Source of the DNA: Histoplasma ohiense
Lineage: Eukaryota > Ascomycota > Eurotiomycetes > Onygenales > Ajellomycetaceae
Direction of reading: 5' to 3'
Length of the DNA stretch: 64,000 nucleotides
Assembly (NCBI GenBank): GCA_017607445.1
Contig: JAEVHH010000001.1
Location: 558,001-622,000, forward strand
Part shown: positions 48,815 to 62,024 of the stretch, piece after piece
Layout of the letters: every line of letters begins with the position of its first letter
How positions within the stretch are numbered: the first letter of the stretch is position 1
Program-made: the position numbers and the translations under genes
Notes under the pieces: generated by a model
What the model was told of the DNA's origin: nothing
Databases searched by the model: none
Seen by the model: only the letters and a program-made list of their open reading frames with translations

Positions 48815-49348
48815 TGTGACGGGTTAGCACCCGTTAGTAATTAACTTATGCAACCAACTCCCCTCCTGCACCCGCTTGTTCCTGGCTGTTGTGACCTCGC
48901 GTAACCCTCGATGTTCTTCTGCTCCGTGCTCCACGCTCGCATAGTTTCTAACAATTCTTCCACATAGCTCTTAACATTCTTCCACTCTGTGCTCCGCGCT
49001 CATATAGTCTTTAACAATTCTTCCACATAGCTTCTTACATTCTCCCACTCTGTGTTCTGTACTCATATAGTCTCTAACAATTCTTCTGCATAGCTCTCAA
49101 TGATTCCTCCATTCCACATTCTGCACTTGTGTAGCTTCTAACAATTCTTATGTGTATCTCTTAATATTCTTTCACTCCACACTTCACTGTGAAGTGACTT
49201 CTGATATTCTTCCACTCTGAACTTTCTTCTATAAGAACCCTCTTCATACAATCTTTTCTTCTGATTTCTTTTCTCTTTCTTTCCTTAATCAATTTGTAAT
49301 CTGTAATTAGGATAGTATCAAATCATTAATCAAAGTACACTCATTACA
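48815..49348 (+). repeat. GyB-b 5' LTR (534 bp), best-preserved GyB LTR start
   Basis: The first about 170 bp keep GACGGG, CACCCGTT, CTCGCG, CCCTCG, CTCCGTG and CCACGCTCG. The 3' LTR has TG/CA or TC at nearly all these places. Internal units of about 64 bp are clear at 48910-49130. Confidence 0.95.
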
Positions 49349-49726
49349 TTACAAATTGATTCTTCTGCATTTAAGACTTGAGTGTTTCATTATTAGTTCT
49401 TACACTCAAGTGCATTGTTATCAGTTCTTACACCCAAGTGTGTTGTTTACAGGCCTGAGTGTCTAGTCATTACAAGAGATCCCTCATGAGTCTGAGTGTC
49501 TTTATCATTAGTTATATAGACTGTTGTATCTAAGCATTCAAAACACAATTGACTGTGTTCTACAAGGCTCAAGTGCCTACAAACTGTAACACTGCAAATA
49601 GTGTTCACAAAGAAGCTTGATTAAGCTTAGCACTGCAACACTGCAAATAGTGTCTGCAAGAGGATTGAGTGTCTACAAGTATTTCTTTTCTTTTTTTTTT
49701 ATTATTATATGTTCTTAGATATCAAA

Positions 49727-50740
49727 ATAAACTACAAGCAATTCTACAAACACCCACTGCACTTGAACACAGCAGACAATAACTTAGATCTATAAAGCAT
49801 CCTTCAGCAGCAGACACTACAGATGGCTGAATTACAACAACAACTTGCTGAGATGAGCACTCCTACATTCATCATTTCTTCTACACCCACATCTCACAAA
49901 AAGCCCTCAAGAGAGAAGCTTTCAATTCTTGACAAATACAAGAGAGATCTAGCACTCTACCTTGTGTGGAAGTCAAAAGTGAACACCAAATTGAACATCA
50001 ATGAACAAGCAATAGACTCACTATCCAATCAAGCATGGTATATCCATAGCAGATTGAATGGCAATGCATTAGCAAAATTCCAACTCTGAATGAGTCATTG
50101 TCAGAACTATCAGTGTATATCAGAGCTAGTCTTCCAACAACTCAACTCTCTCTTCCTCAATCCTACACTTCAAGCCAAGATGTTAGACTGACTTAATCAA
50201 ACTCATCAGATGAATGTCACATTGACAACTTATCTTTCTGAATTCAATCACAAGCTTCTAGAAGCAGATGGGCAAGACTGAAACAACATCATCAAGATCA
50301 ACATATTGTTCAAGAACTTGAACTTTCAGTTGCATAACTGAAGTATAGAGTATTCAAAACTCTCAATATACAGTGAATTCTGCACTGATCTTTGTCTGTT
50401 GAACAACAACCTGTCTCAGTTCTGCATGCTTCAAAATCACAGAGAATTTCACTGAATAAATACATACACTTCAAACCACTCTGCAGCACCCCCCATCTTC
50501 AAATCAGAATCAATGAACTGAGTTTCACATATGAACACAAGCTGCTCAAGAGTCTCTAACATCTCAGAGAAGAACATCACTGACTGAATTGTCAGAGAAG
50601 TCTGCATACACTGCAACAAGTCAGAACACTTTGCAAATCAATGTTCAAATGTGATCACTTCAAATAAACCCCTCACACACATGAACACTGCATCGCCTGC
50701 AGATAGGCAAGAACAGGGAAAAGACAAGCTCTCACTCTAA
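49727..50740 (+). pseudogene. gag: GyB-b gag, start codon lost
   Basis: 338 codons. ATG changed to ATA at 49727-49729. An 88-codon open stretch begins at 49823 (MAELQQQLAEMS) with KPSREKLSILDKYKRDLAL. The CCHC knuckle CIHCNKSEHFANQC is intact (about 50615-50660). Fewer TGA stops than GyB-a in the N-terminal half. TAA 50738-50740. Confidence 0.83.
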
Positions 50741-53700
50741 AACATAGACAAGAGCTCAAGAAGCAAAAAGCTAGCTGAAGATTCAAGCAGAAGATGCAAG
50801 CAGACACAATCATGATCTCTGCTATTGTAAATAGCCTAGTCAATATACAAGCAATGATAGACAGTGGTTTTCTTCATTACACTCTTATAGACACCCAGCT
50901 GGTTGAGAAGCATAAGCTTCAGCATATCCCCTTTTCCAAACTGTGTAAGCTCAGTGAATTTGACAGCCTCAGAGAATCCACCTCCTACAACATGATAAGA
51001 TTTAATGTTGATGTAGAAGAACACAAGAAAAAGAATGTATACACATACAAAATACAAGACCTTGAGTACAATCTAATGCTCAGTCTATCATGACTCACAG
51101 AATTTGGAACCTTGTTGAACACATACAACCACTGCCTTATTTTCTCAGAAGACAACTGTGTTTACAAGAAGAACATCAATAGAACCACTGATCTCACTCA
51201 GATATCAGTGAAAGCATACAAACTACTAACCCATCAAGCACATGAGAAGAAGAACATCCAAGTGTTCACTGCTAGCATGACAGATATCAAAAAAGTGTTA
51301 GAAAAGTTAGAACTCAAAGATCTCAAGAAACTGTGCAAGAAACTATCTGAATTGTATGAAGACTTCACAGATGTGTTCAATGAGAAAGAAGCTGAAAAGC
51401 TTCCCTCTCACTGAGAACCCAGTATAGATCATACAATTGAGCTCATCAAGAAAGACAGTAAGAATCCACAACCACTCTAGAGTCCTCTCTACAGCATATC
51501 ACATGACAAACTCCTCATTCTACAAAAAACACTCAACAGATTACTGAACAAAGGCTTCATTCATATTAGCAACTCATCCACCACAGCACTCATACTGTTT
51601 GCAAAGAAACCAGGAGAAGGCTTACAATTCTGCATCAACTATCAAGAACTCAACAAGATTACATGAAAGAACTGATACCCTCTCCCACTCATCAACAAAA
51701 CACTCAAACAAATAGAAAAAGCAAAATGATTTACAAAGCTTGACATCTCTGCAGCCTTCTATAAGATAAGGATTAATGAAGGTGATGAATGGCTAACCAC
51801 TTTTCATACACATTACAGATTATATGAATGGACAGTGACCCCCTTTGAATTAGTGAACACTCTGAGTACATTCCAGAAATACATTAACTGAGCCCTACAA
51901 GATCTGCTCAATGAAATCATCTCAGCATACATGAATGATATCTTGATCTTCATCAATGGATTGCTCACTGAGCATCATAAGCACATACAACAAGTGCTTG
52001 ACTGCCTACAAAAAGCTGAACTGCAAGTGAACATTGACAAATGCAACTTCAAGATTAAGTCTACAATCTATCTAGAATTCATCATTGAAGCTGAAAAAGA
52101 TGTACACATGGATTCTAAGAAGATGAAAGCAATTCTCAACTGAGAGGCATCAGTCTCAGTAAAAGGAACTAGAAGCTTCCTAGAGTTTGCCAACTTCTAT
52201 CAAAGATTTATCAAGAACTTCTCCAATATTGTACAATCACTGACAGATCTGACCCAGAAGAACACTGTATTTCAATGAACTGAAGAAGCAGACACAGCAT
52301 TCAAAAAGCTGAAGTGTATGTTCACAAACACCTCAATGCTGCAATCATTCAATCCAAATAAGCATACAATTCTCAAAACAGACATCTCAGATTATGTAGT
52401 AGATGAGGCACTGATGCAATATAACAACAAAGATGTTCTATAATCTTGTGTCTTCATCTCAAAAAAGATGTCACCTGCTGAATGCAACTATGAGATCTAT
52501 GACAAGGAGCTTCTAGCAATCATACAATGTCTTGAAGAATGGAAATCTGAACTTATGAGCATCAAGAGATTTGAGATTGTTACCAATCATAAAAATCTAG
52601 AGTACTTCACAACCACTCATAAGCTCACTGAGAGATATATGTATTGGTCATTATTTCTTAGCCATTTTTCATTCACAATTCATTATCAATCTGAAGTAGA
52701 GAACACCCTTGCAGATGCTCTGTCCTGCTGAGAACAAGATATACCATCTGATGACTTGGATGACAGATGGAAACATCAAGAGCATTGATTAATTGACCCT
52801 GCAATCATAGAAAGTCCTACACAATCAGATAAACCCTGTGTACATATCAACCAGTTCTGAGCTCAAGAACCCCCACTTGAAGAACAATGAAAGCTAGCAG
52901 CAGAAGCAGATGAATTCTGACAACAAGTCACTGAAGCCATACAAAACAGAGCACCTTGATTCTCCACAAGTGTATACCCAAGAATAGATATCTCAGCATG
53001 TTCAATCAATGATAACAACTGCTTACACTTTTGAGATAGATGATGGATCTCTGATTCAGAACCTCTATGAACACAGATCATGCAAGAAATTCATGACTCA
53101 CTGATGATTGAGCACTCAGAATGTGAAATCATGTACAACATCATTGCTCAAGAATTCTACTGATCAGATATGTCAAAAGACATACATCAGTTCATATGCA
53201 ACTGTGATTGCTGTGGCTCAGTAACAGCATGGCATGAATATCAAAAAGAGATGCTGAAGCCTCTATCTGTCCCCAACTGAACTTGATGTGATATAGCTAT
53301 CAATTTTGCAGTTTTCTTACCCAAAAGCAGAGATTCTACAAACATTCTAGTCATTGTCAATCAACTCAGCAAGAGCATAATACTACAGCTCTGTGACAAT
53401 ATGAACATCAAAGTAGTTGCAGATGCCTTCATCAGAAGCTCATTCTATCATATATACAGTCTGCCTTCATTCATTGTGTCAGATAGAGGCAGTCAATTCA
53501 TCAGCACACTCTGGGTCTGTGTATGCCAATTATTAAGAATTGAATGAAAGTTATCAACAGCATACCACTCAGAAACTGATGGAGCTACTGAGAGGATGAT
53601 ACAAATGATAAAGAACATCCTCTGTAAGTTCTGCAATTACATGCAAGACAACTGAAGCAACCTGCTGCCACACACTGAGATTGCAATTAACAGTCAAGAT

Positions 53701-54372
53701 TCCACTATGACAGATGTAAGCCCATTCTTCCTTCTACACAGATACAACTTAGAGATCCTGGACTTCTCTGAGACTCCCCAAGAAACTGTGTACACCTGCA
53801 GTCTCATACAGACAGCAGAGAACATCATGAGCAAGCTGAAGAAAACTCACAAATGAGCAGAAGCTTCAATAACCAGCACTCAGCAAGATTACAAGAATCA
53901 AGCAAATATCAGAAAGAGTTCTGTGATTCAATATTATATAGAAGACAAAGTCTGACTGAATCTCAAGAACATAAGAACAGACCACTCCTTGCATACACTA
54001 GATTACCATCACACCAAGTATACAGTGAAGAAAGTACTAGACACACACAATTATCAACTCAACACCCCATCTGACATCCATGACATCTTTCATATGAACC
54101 TGCTCCAACCTGCAGCCGAGGATCCATTCCCCTCACAGAGAACATCCAATTGACAGCCACCCATCATTGTAGAAGAAGACAATAAACTCAAATGAGAAAT
54201 CAAAGCAATTCTTGACAATAGAATCAATCACCACCACCACAAATACCTCATCAAATGAGTAGAATATGATCATCCAATCTGAGAACCTGTGTCTGCCTTG
54301 AAGGACACCACCACTCTCAACATCTACAAGTCCTCACTCACTCTGATAGAGGGGGATAATGTGATGGATTAG
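50741..54372 (+). pseudogene. pol: GyB-b pol, decayed; RT active site YMND
   Basis: Protease AMIDSGFLHYTLID is intact here (about 50850-50900). RT has SNSSTTALILF and KN*YPLPLI (TGA for Arg near 51670). The active site reads YMND at 51928-51939, one Asp lost. RNase H segment near 52375-52540, integrase 53060-53640 with VSDRGSQF, chromodomain near 54190-54300. The stop TAG 54370-54372 is inside the LTR, as in GyB-a. Confidence 0.87.
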
Positions 54373-54893
54373 TATTCATTAGTAATTAACTTACACAATC
54401 AACTCCTCTTCTGCATCCACTCATTTCTGGTCATTGTGATCTCATATAATCCTCAATGTTCTTCCACTCCATGCTTCACACTCATATAGTTTCTAATGAT
54501 TCTTCTGTGTAGCTCTTAACATTCTTCCACTTCATACTCCACACTTGTATAGTCTCTAACAATTCTTCTGTATAGCTTCTTATGTTCTCTCACTCTGTGT
54601 TCTGCACTCATATAGTCTCTAATGATTCTTCTGCATAGTTTTCAATGATTCTCCCACCCCACATTCCACACTTGTGTAGCTTCTAACAATTCTTATGTGT
54701 ACCTCTTAATGTTCTTCCACTCTGTGCTTCACTGTGGAGTGGCTTCTGATATTCTTCCACCCTGAACTTTCCTCTATAAGAACCCTCTTCATATGACCTT
54801 TTCTTCTGATTTCTTTTCTCTTTCTTTCCTTAATCAATTTGTAATCTGTAATTAGGATAGTACCAAATCGTTAATTGAAGTACGCCCATTATA
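54360..54893 (+). repeat. GyB-b 3' LTR (534 bp)
   Basis: Partner of 48815-49348. The right end keeps AATCGTTAATTGAAGTACGCCC. The left 170 bp are strongly mutated. Confidence 0.95.
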
Positions 54894-55453
54894 TATAGCT
54901 ATTTTCTAATATAGATATCTCTGTTGCATTCATTACAATTATCTTTCTTCTTCAAAGACCTGGTTCTCATGGCTTCTTACTGTGATGTGTGAAGTTCATA
55001 ATATGTGCTGTGTGGTTGATATTGTATGAAGTTCACAGAATCAGACTGGATTAATTGTTGAGATTAATTTCAAAGTGTTGCTGTTTCAGAAGAATGTTTT
55101 TCCATCTTCAGTGTCATTGCAGTTCAATCATGATTTAGACACAACTTCTGAACCTCTTTTCTTTGACTTTTACACCAAAAAATTGTACCCTAACAAAATC
55201 ATCACCACCATCACCATCAATGATTTTTTATTTAAAAAGAATACATCAATTTATCAAACAAAGTATGCTGTATCCTTCTATGCAATTTTTATTGTGAAAT
55301 TCGAAGTTTTGATTGCATGGTTGCATTTTCCATTTTGAGTTGAGTTTTGTGTTGTTGCAATCTCTTTGACCAACATCTGTTTTTCTTTCTTGTTGCTTTT
55401 GCTTCTCCTTCTCCTTTGAACAAGGTCTTGGTACTGATTAAAGTTATGATAGA

Positions 55454-56604
55454 ATGTCAGAACCAGCTGTTTCTGTTGCTGATTCAGAGTCTATGAAGGG
55501 TGATATGCTGTCTGCCATTGAGACCATTTGCTTGGATTGTCTGGAGAGGTTGCAGAACCCCTCAGTATACCCTTGCTTTGTGAATGATGAATGAACATAC
55601 TGTCATGTCTGTCATATATCAAATAGAAGTTGTGCTGCTGTAAGTTTTCTTAAACTGAGATTGTTATAAATACTAATGAGTTATAGATATCTGAGCACTT
55701 TCATGAAACTGATCAATCTTTGATCAATGAATTTCATAAGATGCTGCTCTCTGATGAAGTTTCAGATGAGAGATTTGCTATGTATCAAACTGCTGTTGCA
55801 AGGTTTGTACTTGATATGTGAATCTATAAGAACACAGATGGAGTTCTAGAATTCTATATAAACTCTGATGATCTGTTGTCACAGCAGAGTGTGATATTCA
55901 ATCATAGCAGTATTTCAGAAAGCATATTTTCACATTCTGCTATTACATCAATGTCATTCTCACTGAGTCAAGATCTTGGTACATTATTTGAGTGGACTGA
56001 TAATGTAGACAAAGATGAGAAAGCAGACAGTCTCATTGAAGTGTTAGAAAGAAACACAGCAGTATATTGCTGTTATTGTATTTGATATTTGACAATGTAC
56101 CTCTGCCATCATTGTGAGTCTGCTGAGAGTTGACATAAAAAATGCAAGCACTGCTCAGTGACAAAGCACATCTGTGTTTCAGTAAGTTATTATTCAAAAC
56201 AGATGTTTTTACAGTATATAACATTAACTTTCTATTACATGTCAGTGGATGCTGTTGAATTGACTCAGACAGTTATCAACACTGCTGAGAATCTAATTGT
56301 TGCTGATGTGAATGTTTTGAATATTAACATTTTGCAGAGTACTGTGACTGTGGTGGTTAAATTCTTTGCTGTGAAGATTTAAAAGATTCAACAAGACAGT
56401 TCTTCTGAGGCTCTGACTGAAATAGTGATTGATGAGGTTTCAGTGATTACATCATCAGTTACAGCTCTCAAATCATTGTTGAAACATCATGCTTCATCAG
56501 TTGAGAAAATTCAGAATAATAAGCAGATTTGTTTTGATGACAATTTCTTGAATGACACTGATCAAGCTGAGACAGATCTGTTTTTTAATCTCTGAGTGGA
56601 ATAA
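55454..56604 (+). pseudogene. GyA-6 opposite-strand spliced gene, decayed
   Basis: Exon 1 55454-55639, intron 1 55640-55686 (GTAAGT...TTATAG), exon 2 55687-56181, intron 2 56182-56238, exon 3 56239-56604 with TAA. Lengths 186/495/366 equal GyA-2. The exon 2 ATG has become ATA, and the intron 2 acceptor reads AC for AG. The codon that is TGA or TGT in sisters is TAA here. Confidence 0.78.
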
Positions 56605-56617
56605 ATATATTCAGCAG

Positions 56618-59600
56618 TCATTGTTATCTTCTTTGTTTTTGTTTACTGACTGACTTCTGATAGATTTTATTAAACTGTTTCAAGTACTTCTGACTGTTCA
56701 TCAAGTTTTTCTTGAGTTCTCAAGAATTATCTGTGTCTGTACAATCTTTTCATTTGACAAGATATTGTGTTTGACTGCAGTATTGATGCTTGTCTAATAT
56801 AGCTTCAACTTTTCATTCCTCTTGCATATCTATAATTATCAGTTCTGCTTACAGGATTTGTCTGTTGCATGTGTGATAAGGTTTGAGAAGGGAAACATGG
56901 AATACAGAATGAATTTCTTTATATTGTGATGTGAGTTTCAGTTTGTACATCTGCATACCATGGATATCAATTATTTGAAATAGATTCAAAAATCAATGAT
57001 CTAGTTTGAGTGAGAGTCACAAGATGAATATATTTTTTGCATGCAGCATTACTCAGTTCTCTATTTTAAAGCTTTTTGATATATGATGCTGATTGTAATA
57101 CTTTTTCTCAGCTGTTTTGACAGCTTTCAGACATTCTCAGATTTTGTTCTCTGCTTGCTTCATCTGTTTCACTTGTTTCATTGCTGATTTTGACATGTCT
57201 GTGCTTGGAGATTTCATGTCTATGCAAAGTTCAGTTGATCAGCTGATCATTGCTTCAGATGATGTCATTTTTATCAATGTGTGAAAGGCATTGTTATATG
57301 CCCATTGCATCAGAGAAATCCATTCTATCCAATTATTTTGCTGATAGCTGCAATATGTGTGAAGATAATGTTCAATCATCTGGTTCAATCATTCTGTCTG
57401 ACTGTCAATTTGTGGATGGAATGCTGTTGATAATTTTCATCAGACATGGAGTAGATAACACAATATCAATCAAAACTGCTATTTATTAATGAATCTCAGT
57501 TGTTAATAATGTTTGCAGATAGATCAAAGTTCTTTGCAATTCTTCATACAATAATATCTGTAAGTTCTTCTGCATCTAACTCTGAAGATGTGGACACAAT
57601 TATGACTCATTTGATGAATAAATCAACAAATACAACAATAGCATTATAGATTTGACTTTTCTTTTTATTATCTGACAGGCCTTCAATAAAGTCCATGCTA
57701 ATTGTATGTCATTTTTTATCTGACACTGAATGTGGTTGTAGCAACCTGTATGACTTGTGCCATGATATCTTGACACATTGACAAACATCACAAGTTCTCA
57801 CATATTCTGCAATCTCATCACTCATATCATGCCACACATACTTGTGTTTGAATGCTTCAATGATTTTGTCATGTTCAAAATGGCCATCTTGAGAATCATC
57901 ATGGTTCATTTTCATTATTTTATGTCTTACAGCTTTGTTTTGTGATATGTAGACTTTATCATCTTTTCTGAGCAGATCATCTTTATCTACTGCTCAGATT
58001 GAATGATTATCTATACTAGTGTCACTCATCTCTAGTCTTCTGCAAAGTTCAGATGTGTCAGTGTCTCTATTCTGAATCTGCAGTAAGAGTTCAATGATAG
58101 ATTTGACTATCTCTTTACAATAGACTGTTTCAGACTCAAATATCTTGATGACTAGAATTCATGACATCAGAGTCTCTAGATTTAACTCTGTAATATCTGC
58201 AATTTTGTTCTCATTTACAGATGTGTTCTTTATTCTGCAGAGATTATTGTCATCAATGACTATAGATTTCTTCACTCAACAATTTTCATTAACTTACAGA
58301 TTTTTTCACATCATCTTGATACATTGATCTAATTTTGTATTTTCTTTTGTTTTTAGTGATTTAAAGATCTTCTTACACAGCTTCTCTTGCAGAGTAGAGA
58401 GCTCTGTCAAGAAAGCTGTGTGTTTTACAAAATCTGAGTAATGACTTGATACATCTGTGGGATTATTTTTCTCAGAACAGTGCTCTATTTCAAAATTGAA
58501 TGCTGAGAGCATTTCCATTCAGCAAATCTGATGCTCATTTAGCTGCTTTGTTGTCATGAAATGCTGGAGGTTGACATGGTCAGATAAAACAGTTATTGAG
58601 TGTCTGCTATCATGTAAGTAGTGATGTCATTGTCTGAAAGCTTCTACAATTGACAACATTTCTAGATCATATGTTTGATAACATCTTTCTGTTTCTGTGA
58701 GCTTTCTAGACCAAAATGCAATCAGATGTCAGTGATCATCATTCATTAATTGTGATATTACTGCAGTGATTGCAACACCAGATTCATCTGTTTCTATATG
58801 AAGTTTTCACTGCAGATCAAAGTGGATCAACAACAGTGCTTTTGTAAAGCATTCTTTTAACTGCAAAATTGTGTGCTTGCAGTTTTCATCTAACTGAATA
58901 GATGCATTATTCTTCCCCCTTTTCATTTTGTAATCTTTTAACAATTTGATCAGAGATGCTGTTATTATTGAGAACTTGTATATGAATCAACAATAGAAAT
59001 TGATGAATTCTAGAAATATTTGTAATTCACTTATAGTTTGCAGTTCTGATCAATCTAGAATCATGTCAACACAGTGTTTCTTGACAGTAATGCTCTGCAT
59101 GGTAACCACAAAACCCAAAAATCCAATTTCTGTTGCATGGAACATACACTTACTAAGTTTGGCATATAGTCTTCATCACCTTAACCATTCCAGCACATTC
59201 TTAACATGGACGACATGTTCATCAAGCATGTTTGAATAGATTACAATATCATCAAGATAAGCCACACAATATACATCTAAAAGATCACTGAGGGCTTTGT
59301 TGATATAAGATTGAAAGATTGCAGAAGCATTGGTTAGCTCAAAAAATAAGACTAGATATTCAAAGTGTTCATATTGTGTTTGAAATGCTGTTTTTCATTC
59401 ATTCTCTGCTTGTATGCAAATTCTATGATACACATCTCTAAGGTTCAGCTGTGTATATATTTTGACATCTGCTAATCTATCAAGTATTTCACTTATCAAG
59501 AGCAGTGGATATTGATTCTTGACTGTTATTTCATTCAATCCTTGATAATTCATACAAAGACACAGGGTTTCATCTTTCTTGAGTGTGAATAATACTAGTG

Positions 59601-61040
59601 CACTGGCTGGGCTTTTGGACAGATGTATTCAATTCTTCTCTAACATCTTTTCAATATATTCTCAGAGGACAGAGAGTTCTTGAGGTGATAAGTTATATAT
59701 CAGTTGATATGAAGATTCCTTGCCAGGTTTGAGATCTATGGCATGATTGTGAGGTGCATATTCCACATCAGATATGTCTTCTTGAAATAGATCAAGATAA
59801 TCTTTATAATCATCTGGGATATTTGGCTCAGTTGCTGCATTCACAGCTTGTAATGATAAGACAGTGAATATAATATTGCCATCATCAATTAGTGTTGTGA
59901 ACTTTTTAGCAGTATTCAAATGCATATGATTAATATTTGATGCTTTTCTATAGGTTCAGCATCTTCACACCCAGTTGATATCAGAGTTCACAGCTTACAA
60001 CCATGGCATGCTCAAAATTATGTCATATCCACTAATATTGGCCTCTTTGAAATGGTGGAATCCTTCTCAGAGGACATGTTCATCATCAATAATTTTCATT
60101 GCAGCTTTTCATTGTCCATATAATTTAATCTTATGATTATCAACTGCTTCCACTACTTTTGGTTTACCTTCTGCCTTCAAGAAATATTTTGATGCTCAGA
60201 TGTGAGATATGAAGTTCACATCTGTGTCAGAATCCACTAGCATTCATGCCATTGATCATTCCACTTCTGTCAGCATTCATGTATTCATCATTAATAACTG
60301 TTTATCTTATAGTCTAGTTGTTCATATTCTCAATGCAGCAGCTGCTTCTACAATTGAGATTGTTGATTTTTTGCTTGTTGAACTTGATTGTGCTTTTTGA
60401 AGTGTAATATTCAACAATCATTTGCAATATGATCTTTCTTATGGCAGTGAGAACACTTCTTCATTCAGTTATATTTATCTTTTTTGATTTGTTCAGTTGA
60501 ATCTGTTTGTTCCTCTCATTTTCTCTTGTTTCAACAGTTGCTAGATTTATCAAAATGATGCTGATTCTCTACAAATATCACAGATCTTTCTTTGTGAATA
60601 GTATGCTGTTATTTCAGCATATTTTTCTTGAGAGTCTGTAGAGTTTAAAGCAACTCTTCATAGTTCTGAGGCTTTTGATTTCAACAGTTGAGTTCTGTGT
60701 GTAATATCTTCAATGTTTTACTACACAAGTTATCCATTCTTTGTTCTTTGCTATATGAAGGTAAGTAGTATTCTCAGTTTTTGAGATATTTAGAGAAATT
60801 GTGTATTGATTGTCATTCTTGTTGCTTTGCATCTTGAAACTTTTGACTTGTCAATCAGTGCTGATTCTGTGGATTGTTAATTTGCATTTCTAGATGTGAT
60901 AGTATATTGTCAAAAGTCAATGGTGTTGCTCCTCCACATCTCTCATACAATGATACAAAATTTAATCATTTCTGCTTAATGTGGGTATCAAGATAGAGTT
61001 TAGCATCATTTATCTTGTGTTCCTTCTTTTGATAATATCA
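56618..61040 (-). pseudogene. pol: GyA-6 gag-pol, 5' end missing
   Basis: Chromodomain, integrase (zinc segment HDMSDEIAEYVRTCDVCQ near 57830-57775), RNase H, RT with YLDD (59245-59256), protease region (about 60200-60240), Zn-knuckle region (about 60425-60460) and part of gag. At the codon that is TGA or TAA in GyA-1/2/3 this copy has CAA (56639-56641), so it reads on to TAA 56624-56626; the presumed ancestral stop is TGA 56618-56620. Broken by TGA. Confidence 0.85.
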
Positions 61041-62024
61041 GTTTGTTTGTTTGTTTGTATTGATTTAACATCCCGGAGAAAACACGGGCAGCACCTGTGT
61101 TTCAGAAGCCTCTCAAAGGGTATGAAGATGTGCTATGCTGAAGAGATTTCTATATACACAGAGAAAGAGAAAACAGAATTCAGATGGCAACTCTTGAGAA
61201 GACTCAGCTCATTGAAAAGAATTTTTTCAAACTGCACATCCACTTCTGATCTGATGTATAGTCATTCATAATAAGACTATAGTGTGATTTCTGAGAGAAC
61301 TGCTGCTGCTATATCTGAAAGGCTTTATAGTGAATGAAGAGAGATAGCTTTCTCAGTTGATCTGAGAACTGTCTGCACTTCCAACAACAGAAGAGAGACA
61401 GATGAGATAGACAAAAGAAAAGAAGAAAAATAAATGTACTGAAAAGAAAGATAAAAAAAGAGAAATAAAGAAAAGACTGTGTCATCTGTGACACATTGCA
61501 GTCATGTGACCCAGCACAAGCTCAGAAGAGAGGGGGAGAAAAGAGAGAAGAGAGCACTGAAGAAGATTGTGAGAGAAAAGAAATGAAGAGAGACAGTGAG
61601 AGCAGTGAGAGAAGAGAAGAAGAATGCATACTGACAGCAAGAAACAGCTGAGTCAGCATGCAGACTGTACTGATTACACCATAGCTAGTTGAAACAGATG
61701 AGTCAACTGTGCTGATTGAATCATTTGCATCAGTTGAACTGATTGAAATGACTGAACTGTTTGTATCAATTGAATCAATTGAACTGTTTGTACTGATTGA
61801 ACTGATTGAATCAATTGTATCAATTGAATTGATTGAGTCAATTGTATTGATTGAACTGATTGCACTGTTTGTACTGATTGTATCAGTTGAATCTATTGTA
61901 CTGATCAAATCAGTTGCACTGAACATTGTGCTATCTGTACTGCCTTGCTGTGAGAGCTGTCTGACAGTGTGTGCTCAAACAGCTGTGTTATCTTATGCAG
62001 TACTGTGTGTAGAACTGCATGCAG
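61041..62024 (-). mobile_element. TadA-E: LINE 3' end
   Basis: Tail CAAACAAACAAACAAA at 61041-61057 on the minus strand, next to GyA-6 gag. Its first 90 bp keep CCCGG and CACGGGCAGCACC, lost in TadA-B/D. Contains the 9-bp array (about 61690-61925) and the sequence up to GCATGCAG at 62024. It would continue beyond TadB. Confidence 0.88.

Larger units (their letters stand above)
48815..54893 (+). mobile_element. GyB-b: complete Ty3/Gypsy element (6,079 bp)
   Basis: LTRs 48815-49348 and 54360-54893 (534 bp each). Duplication TATAG at 48810-48814 and 54894-54898, inside the GyA-6 3' LTR. Same gene order as GyB-a. Its C-to-T/G-to-A changes hit different sites from GyB-a, so ancestral CG can be inferred where one copy has TG and the other CA. 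Confidence 0.96.
48583..61040 (-). mobile_element. GyA-6: Ty3/Gypsy element, 5' end missing, holds GyB-b
   Basis: 3' LTR in two pieces, 48583-48814 and 54899-54937 (232 + 39 = 271 bp), split by GyB-b with duplication TATAG. Internal sequence runs 54938-61040 and stops in gag where TadA-E begins, so the 5' LTR is absent. Inserted into GyA-5. RT active site YLDD is intact (59245-59256). Confidence 0.92.

Noticed and set aside
1..61040. TGA read as an amino acid (alternative genetic code or mitochondrial DNA)
   Set aside because: TGA stands at both conserved Arg and conserved Trp sites, and sister copies have CAA at the same codons. LTR retrotransposons with chromodomains are nuclear. Mutation of CGA/TGG explains it.
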